55,990 bases of DNA from Oscillospiraceae bacterium (GTDB taxonomy: Bacteria > Bacillota > Clostridia > Oscillospirales > CAG-272): the NCBI GenBank assembly GCA_015064355.1, contig SVSJ01000014.1, positions 1 through 55,990 on the forward strand, given 5' to 3'. The translations under genes and the position numbers were made by a program. The notes below the pieces were generated by a model. It saw only the letters and a program-made list of their open reading frames with translations, made no database searches and had not been told where the DNA came from. Of this stretch, positions 20,115-30,319 are shown piece by piece (within the stretch, counting starts at the first letter, position 1; each line of letters opens with the position of its first letter).

Positions 20115-21593
20115 ATGAAGATAGATAAAAAACGCATTGGCGGTGCTTCAGCAGATGCAATTTTGCTGACCATCATTAAGTTGATCACTGCAGCTATGGG
20201 TCTCGTTGTTAGCAGACTCCTCTCCGAACATCTAGCAGTTCGTGATTACGGTACTTATTCGCAGATGTTGCTTTTGGTATCGAGTATATCTGCGGTTACA
20301 ATATTTGGTATGATGGATGGTGTCAATTTTTTCTATGCAACCAAAAAGGAAACTGGAGAGCAAGAGTCATATATCGCGACTATGTTTGCCTTGCAGGTTA
20401 CAGTAAGTACAGTTGCAGGTATTATGGTTCTGGCCTTCACATCTCCACTTGTTCGATATTTCAATAATAAAGAGTTGGCTCCGATATTGATTTTCGCGGC
20501 TGTGTTGCCGTTTTTGCAAAACATAATGTTTATGTCACAGGCTCTCTTTGTTGCTGTAGGGAAGGCGAGATTGCTGGCATACAGAAACTTTGTTGTATCA
20601 TTAATCAGACTGGTTGTAGTATATATTGTTGCAATGCTAGTACCCAACATTACTATCGTTTTAACAACTAGTGCAGTGCTTGATATTGGCCAGATTATGT
20701 TTTTTTGGATCGTTCTTAACAAAAACGGATGCTATATCAGACTAAGGAGGATTCAGCCTAAACTTATCAAAAACATACTGCGCTATTGTACACCTATGGC
20801 AGTATATATTATGATTAATTCGCTTAACCGAGATCTTGACAAGTACTTGGTATCACTTGTGACTGATACAGAGACTCTTGCACTTTATGCTAATGCATCA
20901 AAGCAACTGCCATTTGATATTCTCATGTCATCGTTTTGCACTGTGCTTGTTCCGTATATCACAAGATATATTTCCGAAAAGAAAAATGATATGGCATCGA
21001 ATACATACAAGTTATTTTTGGAGATTACATACATATCAACGGGTATACTGTGCTGTGCGGCATTGGCATCTGCTCCTCAGTTCATGAAACTACTTTACTC
21101 AAATAAGTATACCGCTGGTTTAGCGATTTTTTGTGTTTACATATTGGTGGATCTTGTGAAATTTACTAATATCACCCTTGTGTTGACTGCAGCAGGAAAA
21201 ACACGTTGGCTAATGACCCTTGGATTTGCCACTATTGGACTGAACGCGGTTCTCAATGTGATTTGCTATAAGCTTATGGGTCTGATAGGACCTGCTATTG
21301 CAACCCTTGCTACCACAGCTTTGATGGGCTTGCTTATGATGATCTGCAATGCTAAAGTGCTGAATACACGACTTTCAGCATTCTTTGACTTAAAATATAT
21401 GGTCGTGTTCGTACTAGAAAGCGTGGCTTTGACATTTGCTTTGAGCGCTCTTCGAGATACTCTTGACAGGCTGGATGTGCACTATTTCATTATTGTTGTA
21501 CTCATAGCATGCTTGTATATATTGACAATGTTCCTTCTCAATGGCAAAAGATTGATAAAAGATATGAGAAAAGTAAGTCGTATGTCAATATAA
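20115..21593 (+). CDS. Oligosaccharide flippase family (Wzx/MATE-like) membrane protein
   Basis: 492 residues from ATG 20115. A TTG four codons earlier (20103) is an alternative; neither has a strong RBS. The protein has about a dozen or more hydrophobic segments and an N-terminal pattern (SADAILLTIIKLITAAMGLV ... RLLSEHLAVRDYGTYSQMLL) typical of polysaccharide/lipid-linked oligosaccharide flippases. The length fits the family. Members move lipid-linked sugars or peptidoglycan precursors across the membrane. No glycosyltransferase cluster is adjacent, so the substrate cannot be inferred; it may serve a surface polymer related to the neighbouring surface proteins. Confidence 0.85.
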   Translation: MKIDKKRIGGASADAILLTIIKLITAAMGLVVSRLLSEHLAVRDYGTYSQMLLLVSSISAVTIFGMMDGVNFFYATKKETGEQESYIATMFALQVTVSTVAGIMVLAFTSPLVRYFNNKELAPILIFAAVLPFLQNIMFMSQALFVAVGKARLLAYRNFVVSLIRLVVVYIVAMLVPNITIVLTTSAVLDIGQIMFFWIVLNKNGCYIRLRRIQPKLIKNILRYCTPMAVYIMINSLNRDLDKYLVSLVTDTETLALYANASKQLPFDILMSSFCTVLVPYITRYISEKKNDMASNTYKLFLEITYISTGILCCAALASAPQFMKLLYSNKYTAGLAIFCVYILVDLVKFTNITLVLTAAGKTRWLMTLGFATIGLNAVLNVICYKLMGLIGPAIATLATTALMGLLMMICNAKVLNTRLSAFFDLKYMVVFVLESVALTFALSALRDTLDRLDVHYFIIVVLIACLYILTMFLLNGKRLIKDMRKVSRMSI

Positions 21594-21680
21594 TAAATTT
21601 TGCTAAGAGATGTAAAATTTTTCTGCTTTCCAGCAGATATCTCCAACAACACAGAACGATAATACATAAGAGGTATATTT

Positions 21681-23129
21681 ATGACAGGAAATGAGCATAA
21701 TAATATGAAACCTGAAGAAAATATAAAAATCACAATGGACGACACCCAAAACGGTGAGATTCGGCTGATAAATACAGCAAGCGAATCAGACTCTCCTGCT
21801 GACTCTCATAGTAGCGGTAGCAGCAGTCATCACCACAGCGGGCACAGTCATCATCATCACCATCACTCTTCAAGCTCGAAGAAGAGAAAACGCAATAATA
21901 ACAAAAAGAATAAAAACAAAGAGAAATTCAAAGAATTTGTTGCGAAGAACAAAAAGATCCTGGCTTACGCAGCAATCACCCTCGTGCTTTTTGTAGGTTT
22001 AATTTACCTGGGCAGTCATCTTGATAACAGAGGGAGCGATGCAAGTAACAATCCTGGCGATTCCCAGAACCCTGATGTTGAAATTGCATCCAATGAGCTT
22101 CAGATTAAAGTTCCGCTGCTTTTTGATAGCGTTTCCACTGTTACTCCTGTAGTTGAAGAGTTTATGAAGTTGGAGGAAGGTGCTGACATTCATGCTTTCT
22201 GCAAGAAGTATCAGAATGCAAACACCCGACTTGACGTGGGATTGCCTGTTGAGCTTTATTATGATCTGTCCGGCGTTCCACAGGGACAAGCAGTAAAGAC
22301 CTCCGAGTTCATTGTTTCGGAATATGCGGATTACAGCAGCCCTTACGTTGTAAAAACCACGGGCAGCAATGCAAAGGCGGAAATATACAATTTGAAATCT
22401 GCCACCAAGTACTATTACTGTATCAACCTGACATTCACCAACGGCTCCACAACCTCTGTCAGCGGCAGCTTTAACACCGCCTCAGGGCCTCGTGTGCTTC
22501 TTGTGGACGGCGTTCGCAATATAAGAGATATTGGTGGCTGGAAGACTGCAAACGGCACTGTGATCAAGCAGGGACTCTTGTACCGCGGTCGCGAGATCGA
22601 CGGGCTTGTTGAACCTGAGTATCTTATTACATCCGCGGGCGTCAGCACAATGTTAACACAGCTTGGAATCAAGACAGACATGGACCTGAGACCCTCGGCT
22701 GAAAATCCTTACGGAATCGACGTGCTTGGCCCCGGAGTGAATCATATTTACTATGCGGCACCTATGTACGCAAACATTTTCAATGGTGACGAAAACCGCG
22801 AGAAGATTCGCCAGATTTTCTCCGACCTTGCTGACGAGAGCAATTACCCGATCTACCTCCACTGCACATACGGCCAGGACAGAACGGGAACAGTATGCTA
22901 TCTGCTCGAGGCGCTCCTCGGACTTGACTCTGCAAGCCTGGAGAAAGAGTACAATATGTCTGCCCTTTGTTACGGCAACGTATCCACCCAGCAGTTTAAC
23001 GAATTTGTTTCGCTGATAAAGGCACAGCCCGGATACACCCTTGCCGAAAAGGTAGAGAGATACCTTGTTTCAATCGGTGTAACTTACGAGGAGATCGAAG
23101 CTATACGTAACATTTTCCTTGAGAACTAA
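21681..23129 (+). CDS. Membrane-anchored tyrosine-protein/lipid phosphatase (Y_phosphatase3 type)
   Basis: 482 residues; the RBS AAGAGG lies before ATG 21681. The N-terminal 90 residues have a Ser/His cluster (SHHHHHHSS-type, with HSGHSHHHHHH) and a strongly basic stretch (KKRKRNNNKKNKNK). One transmembrane segment at about 95-113 (ILAYAAITLVLFVGLIYLG) follows. With the positive-inside rule the rest is extracellular. A beta-rich, FN3-like part (about 140-270) precedes the phosphatase domain: NIRDIGGW, DLRPSAE and the P-loop HCTYGQDRTG with Cys395 and Arg401 (C-x5-R). This resembles the MptpB/LipA family of Tyr and phosphoinositide phosphatases, with Gln where many have Lys. The substrate is unknown. 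Confidence 0.88.
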   Translation: MTGNEHNNMKPEENIKITMDDTQNGEIRLINTASESDSPADSHSSGSSSHHHSGHSHHHHHHSSSSKKRKRNNNKKNKNKEKFKEFVAKNKKILAYAAITLVLFVGLIYLGSHLDNRGSDASNNPGDSQNPDVEIASNELQIKVPLLFDSVSTVTPVVEEFMKLEEGADIHAFCKKYQNANTRLDVGLPVELYYDLSGVPQGQAVKTSEFIVSEYADYSSPYVVKTTGSNAKAEIYNLKSATKYYYCINLTFTNGSTTSVSGSFNTASGPRVLLVDGVRNIRDIGGWKTANGTVIKQGLLYRGREIDGLVEPEYLITSAGVSTMLTQLGIKTDMDLRPSAENPYGIDVLGPGVNHIYYAAPMYANIFNGDENREKIRQIFSDLADESNYPIYLHCTYGQDRTGTVCYLLEALLGLDSASLEKEYNMSALCYGNVSTQQFNEFVSLIKAQPGYTLAEKVERYLVSIGVTYEEIEAIRNIFLEN

Positions 23130-23132
23130 ACG

Positions 23133-23158
23133 AAAAGGGCGCTTGGGCGTCCTTTTTT
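23133..23158 (+). terminator. Terminator after the phosphatase gene
   Basis: AAAAGGGCGC pairs with GCGTCCTTTT across a TTGG loop, followed by further T residues. It begins within 5 bases of the stop codon. Confidence 0.88.
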
Positions 23159-23177
23159 GCAGGTAGAGAAACAACAG

Positions 23178-23206
23178 TTGTATTTTATCGGAGACTATGG
23201 TATAAT
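23178..23206 (+). promoter_or_regulatory. Sigma-A promoter of the GH3 gene
   Basis: -35 TTGTAT (23178-23183), a 17-base spacer, and -10 TATAAT (23201-23206) preceded by TGG, an extended -10. The predicted start is about 23213, some 30 bases before the ATG. Confidence 0.8.
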
Positions 23207-23242
23207 CAGGTTAAGAGAAAACACACCGTTTGGAGAGAAAAT

Positions 23243-24832
23243 ATGGACAGAATAGAAAAAATGCTCGCCGGGATGAGCACCCGAGAAAAGGTTTACCAGA
23301 CAATGATCCAGCGATCCGAGGCGTATATTTACGACGATGACGCCCAAACAAAGCTTGAGGAATCTCCCTTTGGCGGATTTTTCGTTGGTGAGGAGATCAT
23401 CGGTAGCGAAACAATGAAGGGCGACGCAATTATTGAAGCGGTAAAGAGAGCAGAGAAATACTCAAAGACCCCGCCGATAATTTGCGCGGACACAGAATTC
23501 GGCTGCGGCTATATGTTCCCGGACGGACGCTATTCCGCTTTCCCCTGGCAGATGACCCTTGGCGCAACCTATGACAAGGATCTGGCATACGGCTTCGGTA
23601 AATACACCGCAATTCCTGCTCGCGAGATCGGCATCAACCTTTCTCTTGGTCCTGTGTCAGACATAAATATGAACTTCCTCAATCCTGTAGTAAACACGAG
23701 AGCGATCGGTGACGATCCCACTCTCGTTAAGGATATGCTTACTAGTATGATCCGTGGTATGCAGGAATACGGCATGGGTGCAACAGCAAAGCATTTCCCC
23801 GGTGACGGAGTTGACTACAGAGACCAGCATTTCGTGCTCACAAGCAACACTCTTTCCTTCGAGGAATGGAAAAATACCTTCGGGATGGTGTACAAGGAGC
23901 TGATTGACGCAGGACTTCTTTGCGTAATGATGGGGCATATCTCGCTTCCTGCATATCAGAAGGAGAGAATCGACGGAATAGCACCTCCCGCAACCTTGTC
24001 AAAAGAGCTGATCGTTGATCTGCTCAAGGGTGAGCTTGGTTTCAAGTATGCAGTAATGTCCGATGCGCTCTGCATGAACGGATTTAGAACCACGTACTGC
24101 GACCAGGTGAAGAGCGAGATCGAGTGCTTCAAGGCTGGCATGGATTTGATGCTTTGGCCTTGTGCCGAATTTGCGGATGCACTCCTTGCGGCTGTTGAAT
24201 CCGGTGAAGTGCCTATGTCCCGCCTTGACGATGCAGTGAGAAGAATCCTCCTTCTCAAAGAGGAGCTTGGCTTGTTCGGAAACAAGGAATTCAAGACCGA
24301 CAAAATGGACGGACTTTTCGCTTTTTCAAAAGAGGTTTCAGAGCGCGCCGCAACTCTTGTCAGAGACAGAAAGAACATTCTTCCGTGCAAGGGGGCAAAA
24401 AAGATCGCTGTTATAGCGGTCACAAGCTATGACGATGAAATCGAGTCTTTGAATGTGTTTAAGGAAGAATGGGAAAAGAACGGCGTGGCTGTTGATATGT
24501 ATCGCGAGGACTGTTGGGAAGACCCGTCCCAGTACGATCTCATAGTTTACTGCACATTCTGCCATCAGCACAAGCCCAGAGGCTTTTTGCAGGTGGTTTC
24601 ATCCTGGCAGCTCGGTGCAATAGACCGTGATAAAACGGTTATAGTTTCCTTTGGCTCACCTTATCTCATTGAGACTAATTTCCCCACGGTTAATGCCGCA
24701 GTTGCTATGTACTCCGACACTCCCGACTGTCAGCGTGCGGCAGTTGCTGCAATGCTCGGACAGATCCCATTTAGCGGCAAGCTCCCGGTTAAGCTTCCCG
24801 GACACGAGCTGGGACACTTGAAGCTTGATTAA
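23243..24832 (+). CDS. Glycoside hydrolase family 3 protein (NagZ-like)
   Basis: 529 residues, RBS GGAGAG. No signal peptide is seen, so it is probably cytoplasmic. The N-terminal TIM barrel has KHFPGDG at 183-189. The Asp194-x-His196 pair (RDQH) lies at the place of the acid/base dyad of NagZ-type beta-N-acetylhexosaminidases. The likely nucleophile is Asp274 in VMSDAL. The C-terminal part (about 370-529) looks like the GH3 C domain (KIAVIAV, VSFGSPYLI). Likely substrates are N-acetylglucosaminides or other beta-glucosides from wall recycling or diet; NagZ-like activity is inferred from the dyad only. It has its own promoter. Confidence 0.88.
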   Translation: MDRIEKMLAGMSTREKVYQTMIQRSEAYIYDDDAQTKLEESPFGGFFVGEEIIGSETMKGDAIIEAVKRAEKYSKTPPIICADTEFGCGYMFPDGRYSAFPWQMTLGATYDKDLAYGFGKYTAIPAREIGINLSLGPVSDINMNFLNPVVNTRAIGDDPTLVKDMLTSMIRGMQEYGMGATAKHFPGDGVDYRDQHFVLTSNTLSFEEWKNTFGMVYKELIDAGLLCVMMGHISLPAYQKERIDGIAPPATLSKELIVDLLKGELGFKYAVMSDALCMNGFRTTYCDQVKSEIECFKAGMDLMLWPCAEFADALLAAVESGEVPMSRLDDAVRRILLLKEELGLFGNKEFKTDKMDGLFAFSKEVSERAATLVRDRKNILPCKGAKKIAVIAVTSYDDEIESLNVFKEEWEKNGVAVDMYREDCWEDPSQYDLIVYCTFCHQHKPRGFLQVVSSWQLGAIDRDKTVIVSFGSPYLIETNFPTVNAAVAMYSDTPDCQRAAVAAMLGQIPFSGKLPVKLPGHELGHLKLD

Positions 24833-24914
24833 ATTTTGCTATGGATGATTTTTTGCATATTTCTTCTTTCTTATGGGAATAGCTATATCGAACTCAATTG
24901 AAAGGATGAAAATT

Positions 24915-25358
24915 ATGCAAACAATGATCGAGCAGGATACGATCCGCCTTCTCAGAGAATGCGATGCGGGCGTGAAAATGGGCACAGCCTCAATTGACGA
25001 TGTGTTTGATTACGTAAGCAATGGAGAACTGAAGAAATACCTTGAAAAGTGCAAGGCGGAGCACGACAAGCTGGGGGATGAGATCGAGACCCTTCTTCAC
25101 AAGTACCACGATGACGGCAAGAATCCCAACCCAATGGCAAAGGGAATGTCTTGGATGAAAACCAACGTGAAGCTTGCGGTGAACGAATCTGACCACACTA
25201 TTGCTGACCTGATCACAGACGGTTGCAACATGGGTGTAAAGTCTTTGAACAAGTATCTGAACCAGTACGAAGCGGCTGACGAGGTGTCAAAGGACATTAC
25301 AAAGAGGCTTATTAATCTGGAAGAAAAGCTGGCAATTGACATTCGCAAATATTTATAA
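24915..25358 (+). CDS. Helical-bundle protein of unknown function (DUF2383/ferritin-like style)
   Basis: 147 residues from ATG 24915, chosen because AAAGGA lies 9 bases upstream; upstream ATGs at 24873 and 24906 lack a properly spaced RBS. The protein is almost entirely helical, with conserved-looking blocks LLRECDAGVKMGTASIDDV, GKNPNPMAKGMSWMKTN and TDGCNMGVKSLNKYLNQY. The pattern resembles small ferritin-like or DUF2383-type bundles of Clostridia, but I cannot assign a function or a metal site. It is cytoplasmic. It is followed at once by a terminator shared with the convergent gene. Confidence 0.75.
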   Translation: MQTMIEQDTIRLLRECDAGVKMGTASIDDVFDYVSNGELKKYLEKCKAEHDKLGDEIETLLHKYHDDGKNPNPMAKGMSWMKTNVKLAVNESDHTIADLITDGCNMGVKSLNKYLNQYEAADEVSKDITKRLINLEEKLAIDIRKYL

Positions 25359-25361
25359 AAA

Positions 25362-25403
25362 AGAAAACTCCCGAAGAAAAATTCGGGAGATTTTTTGTTT
25401 TTT
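25362..25403. terminator. Bidirectional terminator between convergent genes
   Basis: CTCCCGAA (25368-25375) pairs with TTCGGGAG (25382-25389). It has A-rich and T-rich flanks on both sides, so it can serve both the helical-bundle gene (+) and the TIM-barrel gene (-). Confidence 0.9.
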
Positions 25404-26278
25404 TATTCTCTTGCGGCGAGGATTGATGTCATAACCGGGCTTGAACGTTTGCCAAGGGTTGGACGGCGACGTTCAATAGCGGCGAGGGCTATCTCAACGT
25501 CCTCGTGAACCTCTGTGGGAGTCATGGCGCCCAGAGTTACCATGTCGCAGGGACGAATCGTTGCGTAATTAAACGTAAGTCCAACAAAAGGTGTGCAACG
25601 GCCTGCCGCCATGGATTTTATAGTCATAACAGGCTTTTTCGCATTCCAGATAATACTGTTGACCCCTTCAACCTCGATCTGCATCAAAAATCCCATGCAG
25701 TTGTAAAGTTGAATGTAGGTTTCAACATCGTATTCGTTAGCGTCGGAATATGTAACAAGCTCAGGCATATGAGCGGAGAGACCGGGGATCATTCCTTGCT
25801 CTCGGATCATATATAGATAGTCGGGCAAACGATCTATTGTCTGTTTGTTCTTGTTTACAAGCTGTTCGGCAGAAGCGTGGTGGATCAGACAGAATGTTGC
25901 GCCGGATTCCTTTGTTTTCTTAATCTTTTCTTCTGCCTGACGGCGGGCATCCGCACTGTCGTCAACATTTATACCGGGGGTCGCGATCTTTATCATAGAC
26001 TTGCCAAACTTTTCTTCAGTCAGTCTGATTCCCTCAAGTAGAGGGCTCCCTTCCTCGAAATCCGGTGCCATGATTGCATCAATGCCATAGAGCATATACG
26101 CATCCATAAGCTCTGACACAGCTTCAGGAGTTGCGTGCTTGTCTCTGATCAGCGCGTCTGACGCCGGGCCTCTGTGACTGAAGCCGAGTATCCAGTTTGT
26201 GCCTGCAAGCATACGTGGCAGGGAAATTCCGCCTACCTCAGTTCTGGGAAACTTGGGAAACTCGGGAAATTGTTTCAT
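25403..26278 (-). CDS. Probable TIM-barrel protein of unknown function
   Basis: 291 residues; GAGG lies 7 bases before the ATG. The sequence alternates strand and helix: AGTNWILGFSHRG, YGIDAIMAPDF, MIKIATPG, ATFCLIHHASAEQ, PVMTIKSMAAGR, VTLGAMTPTE. This resembles aldolase, aldo-keto-reductase-like or LLM-like barrels, but no family signature is certain. It has no signal peptide. It is the last gene on the strand of the ilv operon, 46 bases after the DUF815 ATPase gene and probably co-transcribed with it. A link to branched-chain amino acid metabolism is not shown. Confidence 0.75.
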   Translation of the reverse strand: MKQFPEFPKFPRTEVGGISLPRMLAGTNWILGFSHRGPASDALIRDKHATPEAVSELMDAYMLYGIDAIMAPDFEEGSPLLEGIRLTEEKFGKSMIKIATPGINVDDSADARRQAEEKIKKTKESGATFCLIHHASAEQLVNKNKQTIDRLPDYLYMIREQGMIPGLSAHMPELVTYSDANEYDVETYIQLYNCMGFLMQIEVEGVNSIIWNAKKPVMTIKSMAAGRCTPFVGLTFNYATIRPCDMVTLGAMTPTEVHEDVEIALAAIERRRPTLGKRSSPVMTSILAARE

Positions 26279-26324
26279 ACTGCAACCTCATAAATTCTCA
26301 ATATGTTTGCGATGGTTCGTTGTC

Positions 26325-27509
26325 TTAAAGAAGACTTGCGATAAATTGCTCTGCGGCTCTGGGGGAGCGACTTCCCTTGGCGAGCGCAAATGCCTCAGCC
26401 TTGAGATCAAGCTCACTCTTATCCATTGTGACACCGTTCTTTTCAGCCAGCGCGTGGATAATGTCAAGGTACAGAGACTTGTTGGGACGTTCAAAGTAAA
26501 CCGTAAGTCCGAATCTGTCGGAAAGGGACATAAGCTCCTGGACCGTATCGCTATGGTGCACGTCATCACTCTCGCCGCGGTCGGAGAAGTTCTCCTTAAC
26601 GATGTGGCGGCGGTTACTTGTGGCGTAGATCACAGCGTTCTTTGCCTTTGCGGAAGCGGAGCCTTCAAGAGCGGCCTTGAGCATACTGAAGCAGTCGTCA
26701 TTCTTGTTAAAGGAAAGGTCGTCAATGAAAATTATGAACTTCAAGGGATTCTCTGCGATTCTGCCCATTACGTAAGACAGGCTGAAAAGCTGGTCCTTGC
26801 GAATTTCAATCAGGCGAACACCGTCATTGGCGAAATAGTTGGCACAAGCCTTGACTGTTGAGGATTTGCCAGTACCTGCGTCACCGAAAAGGAGAACGTT
26901 TGCAGCGGTCTTTCCCTCAACCAAAGCCCGTGTGTTTTCGAGGACTTTGCGGCGCTCTTCCTCGTATCCTACGAAGCTGTCAATTGAGATGTCGTCTGCT
27001 GCTTCAACAGGTACGATACCTTCATCAGCCACGCGGAACATCTTTGCAGAAGCAAAAATGCCGTAGCCGTAACGACCGATGTGGTCAAGGCGTTCCTTGT
27101 AAGTGGAAACAAAATCCACGTATTCATTTTCAAATTGGGGAACATAGCCGCTATATTCGATAGAACGGCACAATTCTCCTGCATTAAGTCGGCTTATACG
27201 CGAAAACAGCTCCAGTTCAGCGGCCGCATTCTCGAGAAGCACTGTGGGAAGCTTTGAACCGCGGGCTGTTCCGATTATGTAATTGTTTTCGTCCTCGTAG
27301 ATTGCACGACAGAGGAAACGGGAGAATGAGTAGTTGTCCTCAGCCAAGGAATAAACGAACTCGCCGAACAGACGCATTTTTATCTGCTTATCTCCCTCTG
27401 ATGAGAGAAAATCAAGGAGCGCGATTATTGGCTTTTTGTTGAGTATTCCGCGAAACACGCTGATTGACGATATTTCGCAGGCCAAATTTTTCTTTTGTGT
27501 ATCAGTCAT
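26325..27509 (-). CDS. DUF815-family AAA ATP-binding protein
   Basis: 394 residues from ATG 27509, with GAAGAG in the end of ilvD as RBS. A TTG five codons upstream (27524) would overlap ilvD and has no RBS. The C-terminal half holds the P-loop GDAGTGKSS, a Walker B FIIFIDDLSF, a sensor-like IYATSNRRH and ATSN-type polar residues, typical of DUF815 ATPases. The N-terminal half is helical and of unknown role. DUF815 members are conserved but poorly characterised, and are thought to be single-copy AAA proteins related to DnaA/IstB-like ATPases. The start lies 4 bases after the ilvD stop, so translation is probably coupled. The reason for linkage to ilv genes is unclear. Confidence 0.88.
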   Translation of the reverse strand: MTDTQKKNLACEISSISVFRGILNKKPIIALLDFLSSEGDKQIKMRLFGEFVYSLAEDNYSFSRFLCRAIYEDENNYIIGTARGSKLPTVLLENAAAELELFSRISRLNAGELCRSIEYSGYVPQFENEYVDFVSTYKERLDHIGRYGYGIFASAKMFRVADEGIVPVEAADDISIDSFVGYEEERRKVLENTRALVEGKTAANVLLFGDAGTGKSSTVKACANYFANDGVRLIEIRKDQLFSLSYVMGRIAENPLKFIIFIDDLSFNKNDDCFSMLKAALEGSASAKAKNAVIYATSNRRHIVKENFSDRGESDDVHHSDTVQELMSLSDRFGLTVYFERPNKSLYLDIIHALAEKNGVTMDKSELDLKAEAFALAKGSRSPRAAEQFIASLL

Positions 27510-27513
27510 AATA

Positions 27514-29184
27514 TCACTCTTCAAATTTATTGATTACAGCACCGCGGTCAGCAGAAGAAACCTGGGCAGCATATCTAGCGAGTGCCCCCTTGATACCGGC
27601 TTTCTTCTTGATTGGCATTTCTGCCTTGCGGGCTTCGATCTCGTCATCAGAAACCTTGAGCTCGATTGAGTAGGCGGGAATGTTAATTGAGATAATATCT
27701 CCGTCCTTAACGTATGCGATAAGTCCGCCGCGTACTGCCTCGGGAGAAACGTGACCGATGGATGCGCCTCGTGTAGCACCGGAGAAGCGTCCGTCGGTAA
27801 TGAGCGCAACGTCTCGTCCAAGACCCATACCCTGAATAGCGGAGGTGGGGGAGAGCATTTCGCGCATACCGGGGCCGCCTGCAGGACCTTCATAGCGGAT
27901 AACAACAACGTCACCCTTGACGATCTTGCCACCGTAAATAGCCGCGATGCAGTCTTCCTCGCTGTCGAATACCTTTGCAGGACCTTCGTGAACCAGCATT
28001 TCGGGAGCAACCGCGCTACGCTTTACAACGCATCCGTCGGGAGCAAGATTACCCTTGAGAACAGCGATACCGCCGGTCTTTGAGAAGGGATTGTCAATAG
28101 TGCGGATAACAGATGTGTCACGATTTGCCGCACCTGCGATATTCTCGCCGAGAGTTTTACCTGTGCAGGTCATAACGGAGGTGTCGAGAAGTCCAAGCTT
28201 TGCGATCTCACGGAGAACTGCGTAAACACCGCCCGCTTCGTTCAGGTCTTCCATATATGTAGGACCGGCAGGGGCAAGGTGGCAGAGATTCGGTGTCTTT
28301 TCACTGACTTCGTTTGCCATATCAAGGTTGAATTCAATACCGCACTCGTTTGCAATAGCGGGGAGGTGGAGCATACTGTTAGTGGAGCAGCCCAGCGCCA
28401 TGTCCGCTGTAAGTGCGTTTTTAATTGCAGCAGGAGTCATAATATCGCGAGGACGGATATTGTTCTTCACAAGCTCCATGATCTGCATACCTGCGTGCTT
28501 TGCAAGCTCGATTCTTGCAGAGTAAACCGCAGGGATCGTGCCGTTTCCACGGAGTCCCATGCCAAGAACCTCGGTGAGGCAGTTCATTGAGTTGGCTGTG
28601 TACATGCCGGAGCAAGAGCCACAGGTGGGACAGGTGTTTTCTTCGCAAACGCAAAGCTGATGCTCGTCGATCTTGCCGGCAGAAAAAGCACCAACCGCCT
28701 CAAACATACTTGAGAGGGATGTTTTCTTACCGTCAACGCGACCTGCCAGCATAGGACCGCCACTTACGAAAATTGTGGGAATGTTGACTCTTGCCGCCGC
28801 CATAAGAAGTCCGGGCACGTTTTTGTCGCAGTTAGGAACCATAACAAGTCCGTCGAATCCGTGAGCCAGAACCATGGCCTCGGTGGAGTCGGCAATAAGA
28901 TCGCGGGTGATGAGGGAGTACTTCATCCCCGTGTGACCCATTGCGATACCGTCGCACACCGCAATAGCAGGGAACACGATGGGAGTTCCCCCTGCCATAG
29001 CAACGCCAAGCTTTACTGCGTCAACGATTTTATCAAGATTCATATGTCCCGGAACGATCTCGTTATAGGAGCTAACGATACCGATAAGGGGACGGGACTG
29101 TTCTTCTTTGGTCATACCAAGGGCGTGATAAAGGCTTCTGTGAGGGGCGTTCTGGAAGCCGTCAACGATCGTGTCTTTGATCAT
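27514..29184 (-). CDS. ilvD: Dihydroxy-acid dehydratase
   Basis: 556 residues, the usual length. It converts 2,3-dihydroxy-isovalerate and 2,3-dihydroxy-methylvalerate to the keto acids that precede valine and isoleucine. Fe-S ligand and active-site motifs are clear: [50 protein letters not shown] and [19 protein letters not shown] lies before the ATG. It is fourth in the ilvB-N-C-D operon, 73 bases after ilvC with a strong hairpin in the gap. It is probably a cytoplasmic, oxygen-sensitive cluster enzyme, as in the family. Confidence 0.97.
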   Translation of the reverse strand: MIKDTIVDGFQNAPHRSLYHALGMTKEEQSRPLIGIVSSYNEIVPGHMNLDKIVDAVKLGVAMAGGTPIVFPAIAVCDGIAMGHTGMKYSLITRDLIADSTEAMVLAHGFDGLVMVPNCDKNVPGLLMAAARVNIPTIFVSGGPMLAGRVDGKKTSLSSMFEAVGAFSAGKIDEHQLCVCEENTCPTCGSCSGMYTANSMNCLTEVLGMGLRGNGTIPAVYSARIELAKHAGMQIMELVKNNIRPRDIMTPAAIKNALTADMALGCSTNSMLHLPAIANECGIEFNLDMANEVSEKTPNLCHLAPAGPTYMEDLNEAGGVYAVLREIAKLGLLDTSVMTCTGKTLGENIAGAANRDTSVIRTIDNPFSKTGGIAVLKGNLAPDGCVVKRSAVAPEMLVHEGPAKVFDSEEDCIAAIYGGKIVKGDVVVIRYEGPAGGPGMREMLSPTSAIQGMGLGRDVALITDGRFSGATRGASIGHVSPEAVRGGLIAYVKDGDIISINIPAYSIELKVSDDEIEARKAEMPIKKKAGIKGALARYAAQVSSADRGAVINKFEE

Positions 29185-29214
29185 AATACTACTCCTTTTT
29201 GGGTGAAAGAGGTT

Positions 29215-29248
29215 CGGGGAAAAGCTTTTTTACAAAAAGTTTTCCCCG
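29215..29248. repeat. Strong palindromic hairpin between ilvC and ilvD
   Basis: CGGGGAAAA (29215-29223) pairs with TTTTCCCCG (29240-29248). Inner CTTTTT/AAAAAG arms extend it to about 15 pairs with one bulged base and a TAC loop. No run of T follows on the minus strand, so it does not look like a normal terminator. It may be a REP-like intergenic palindrome or an mRNA-stability/processing element. Confidence 0.75.
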
Positions 29249-29257
29249 CAAATAAAA

Positions 29258-30319
<1,062 letters not shown>

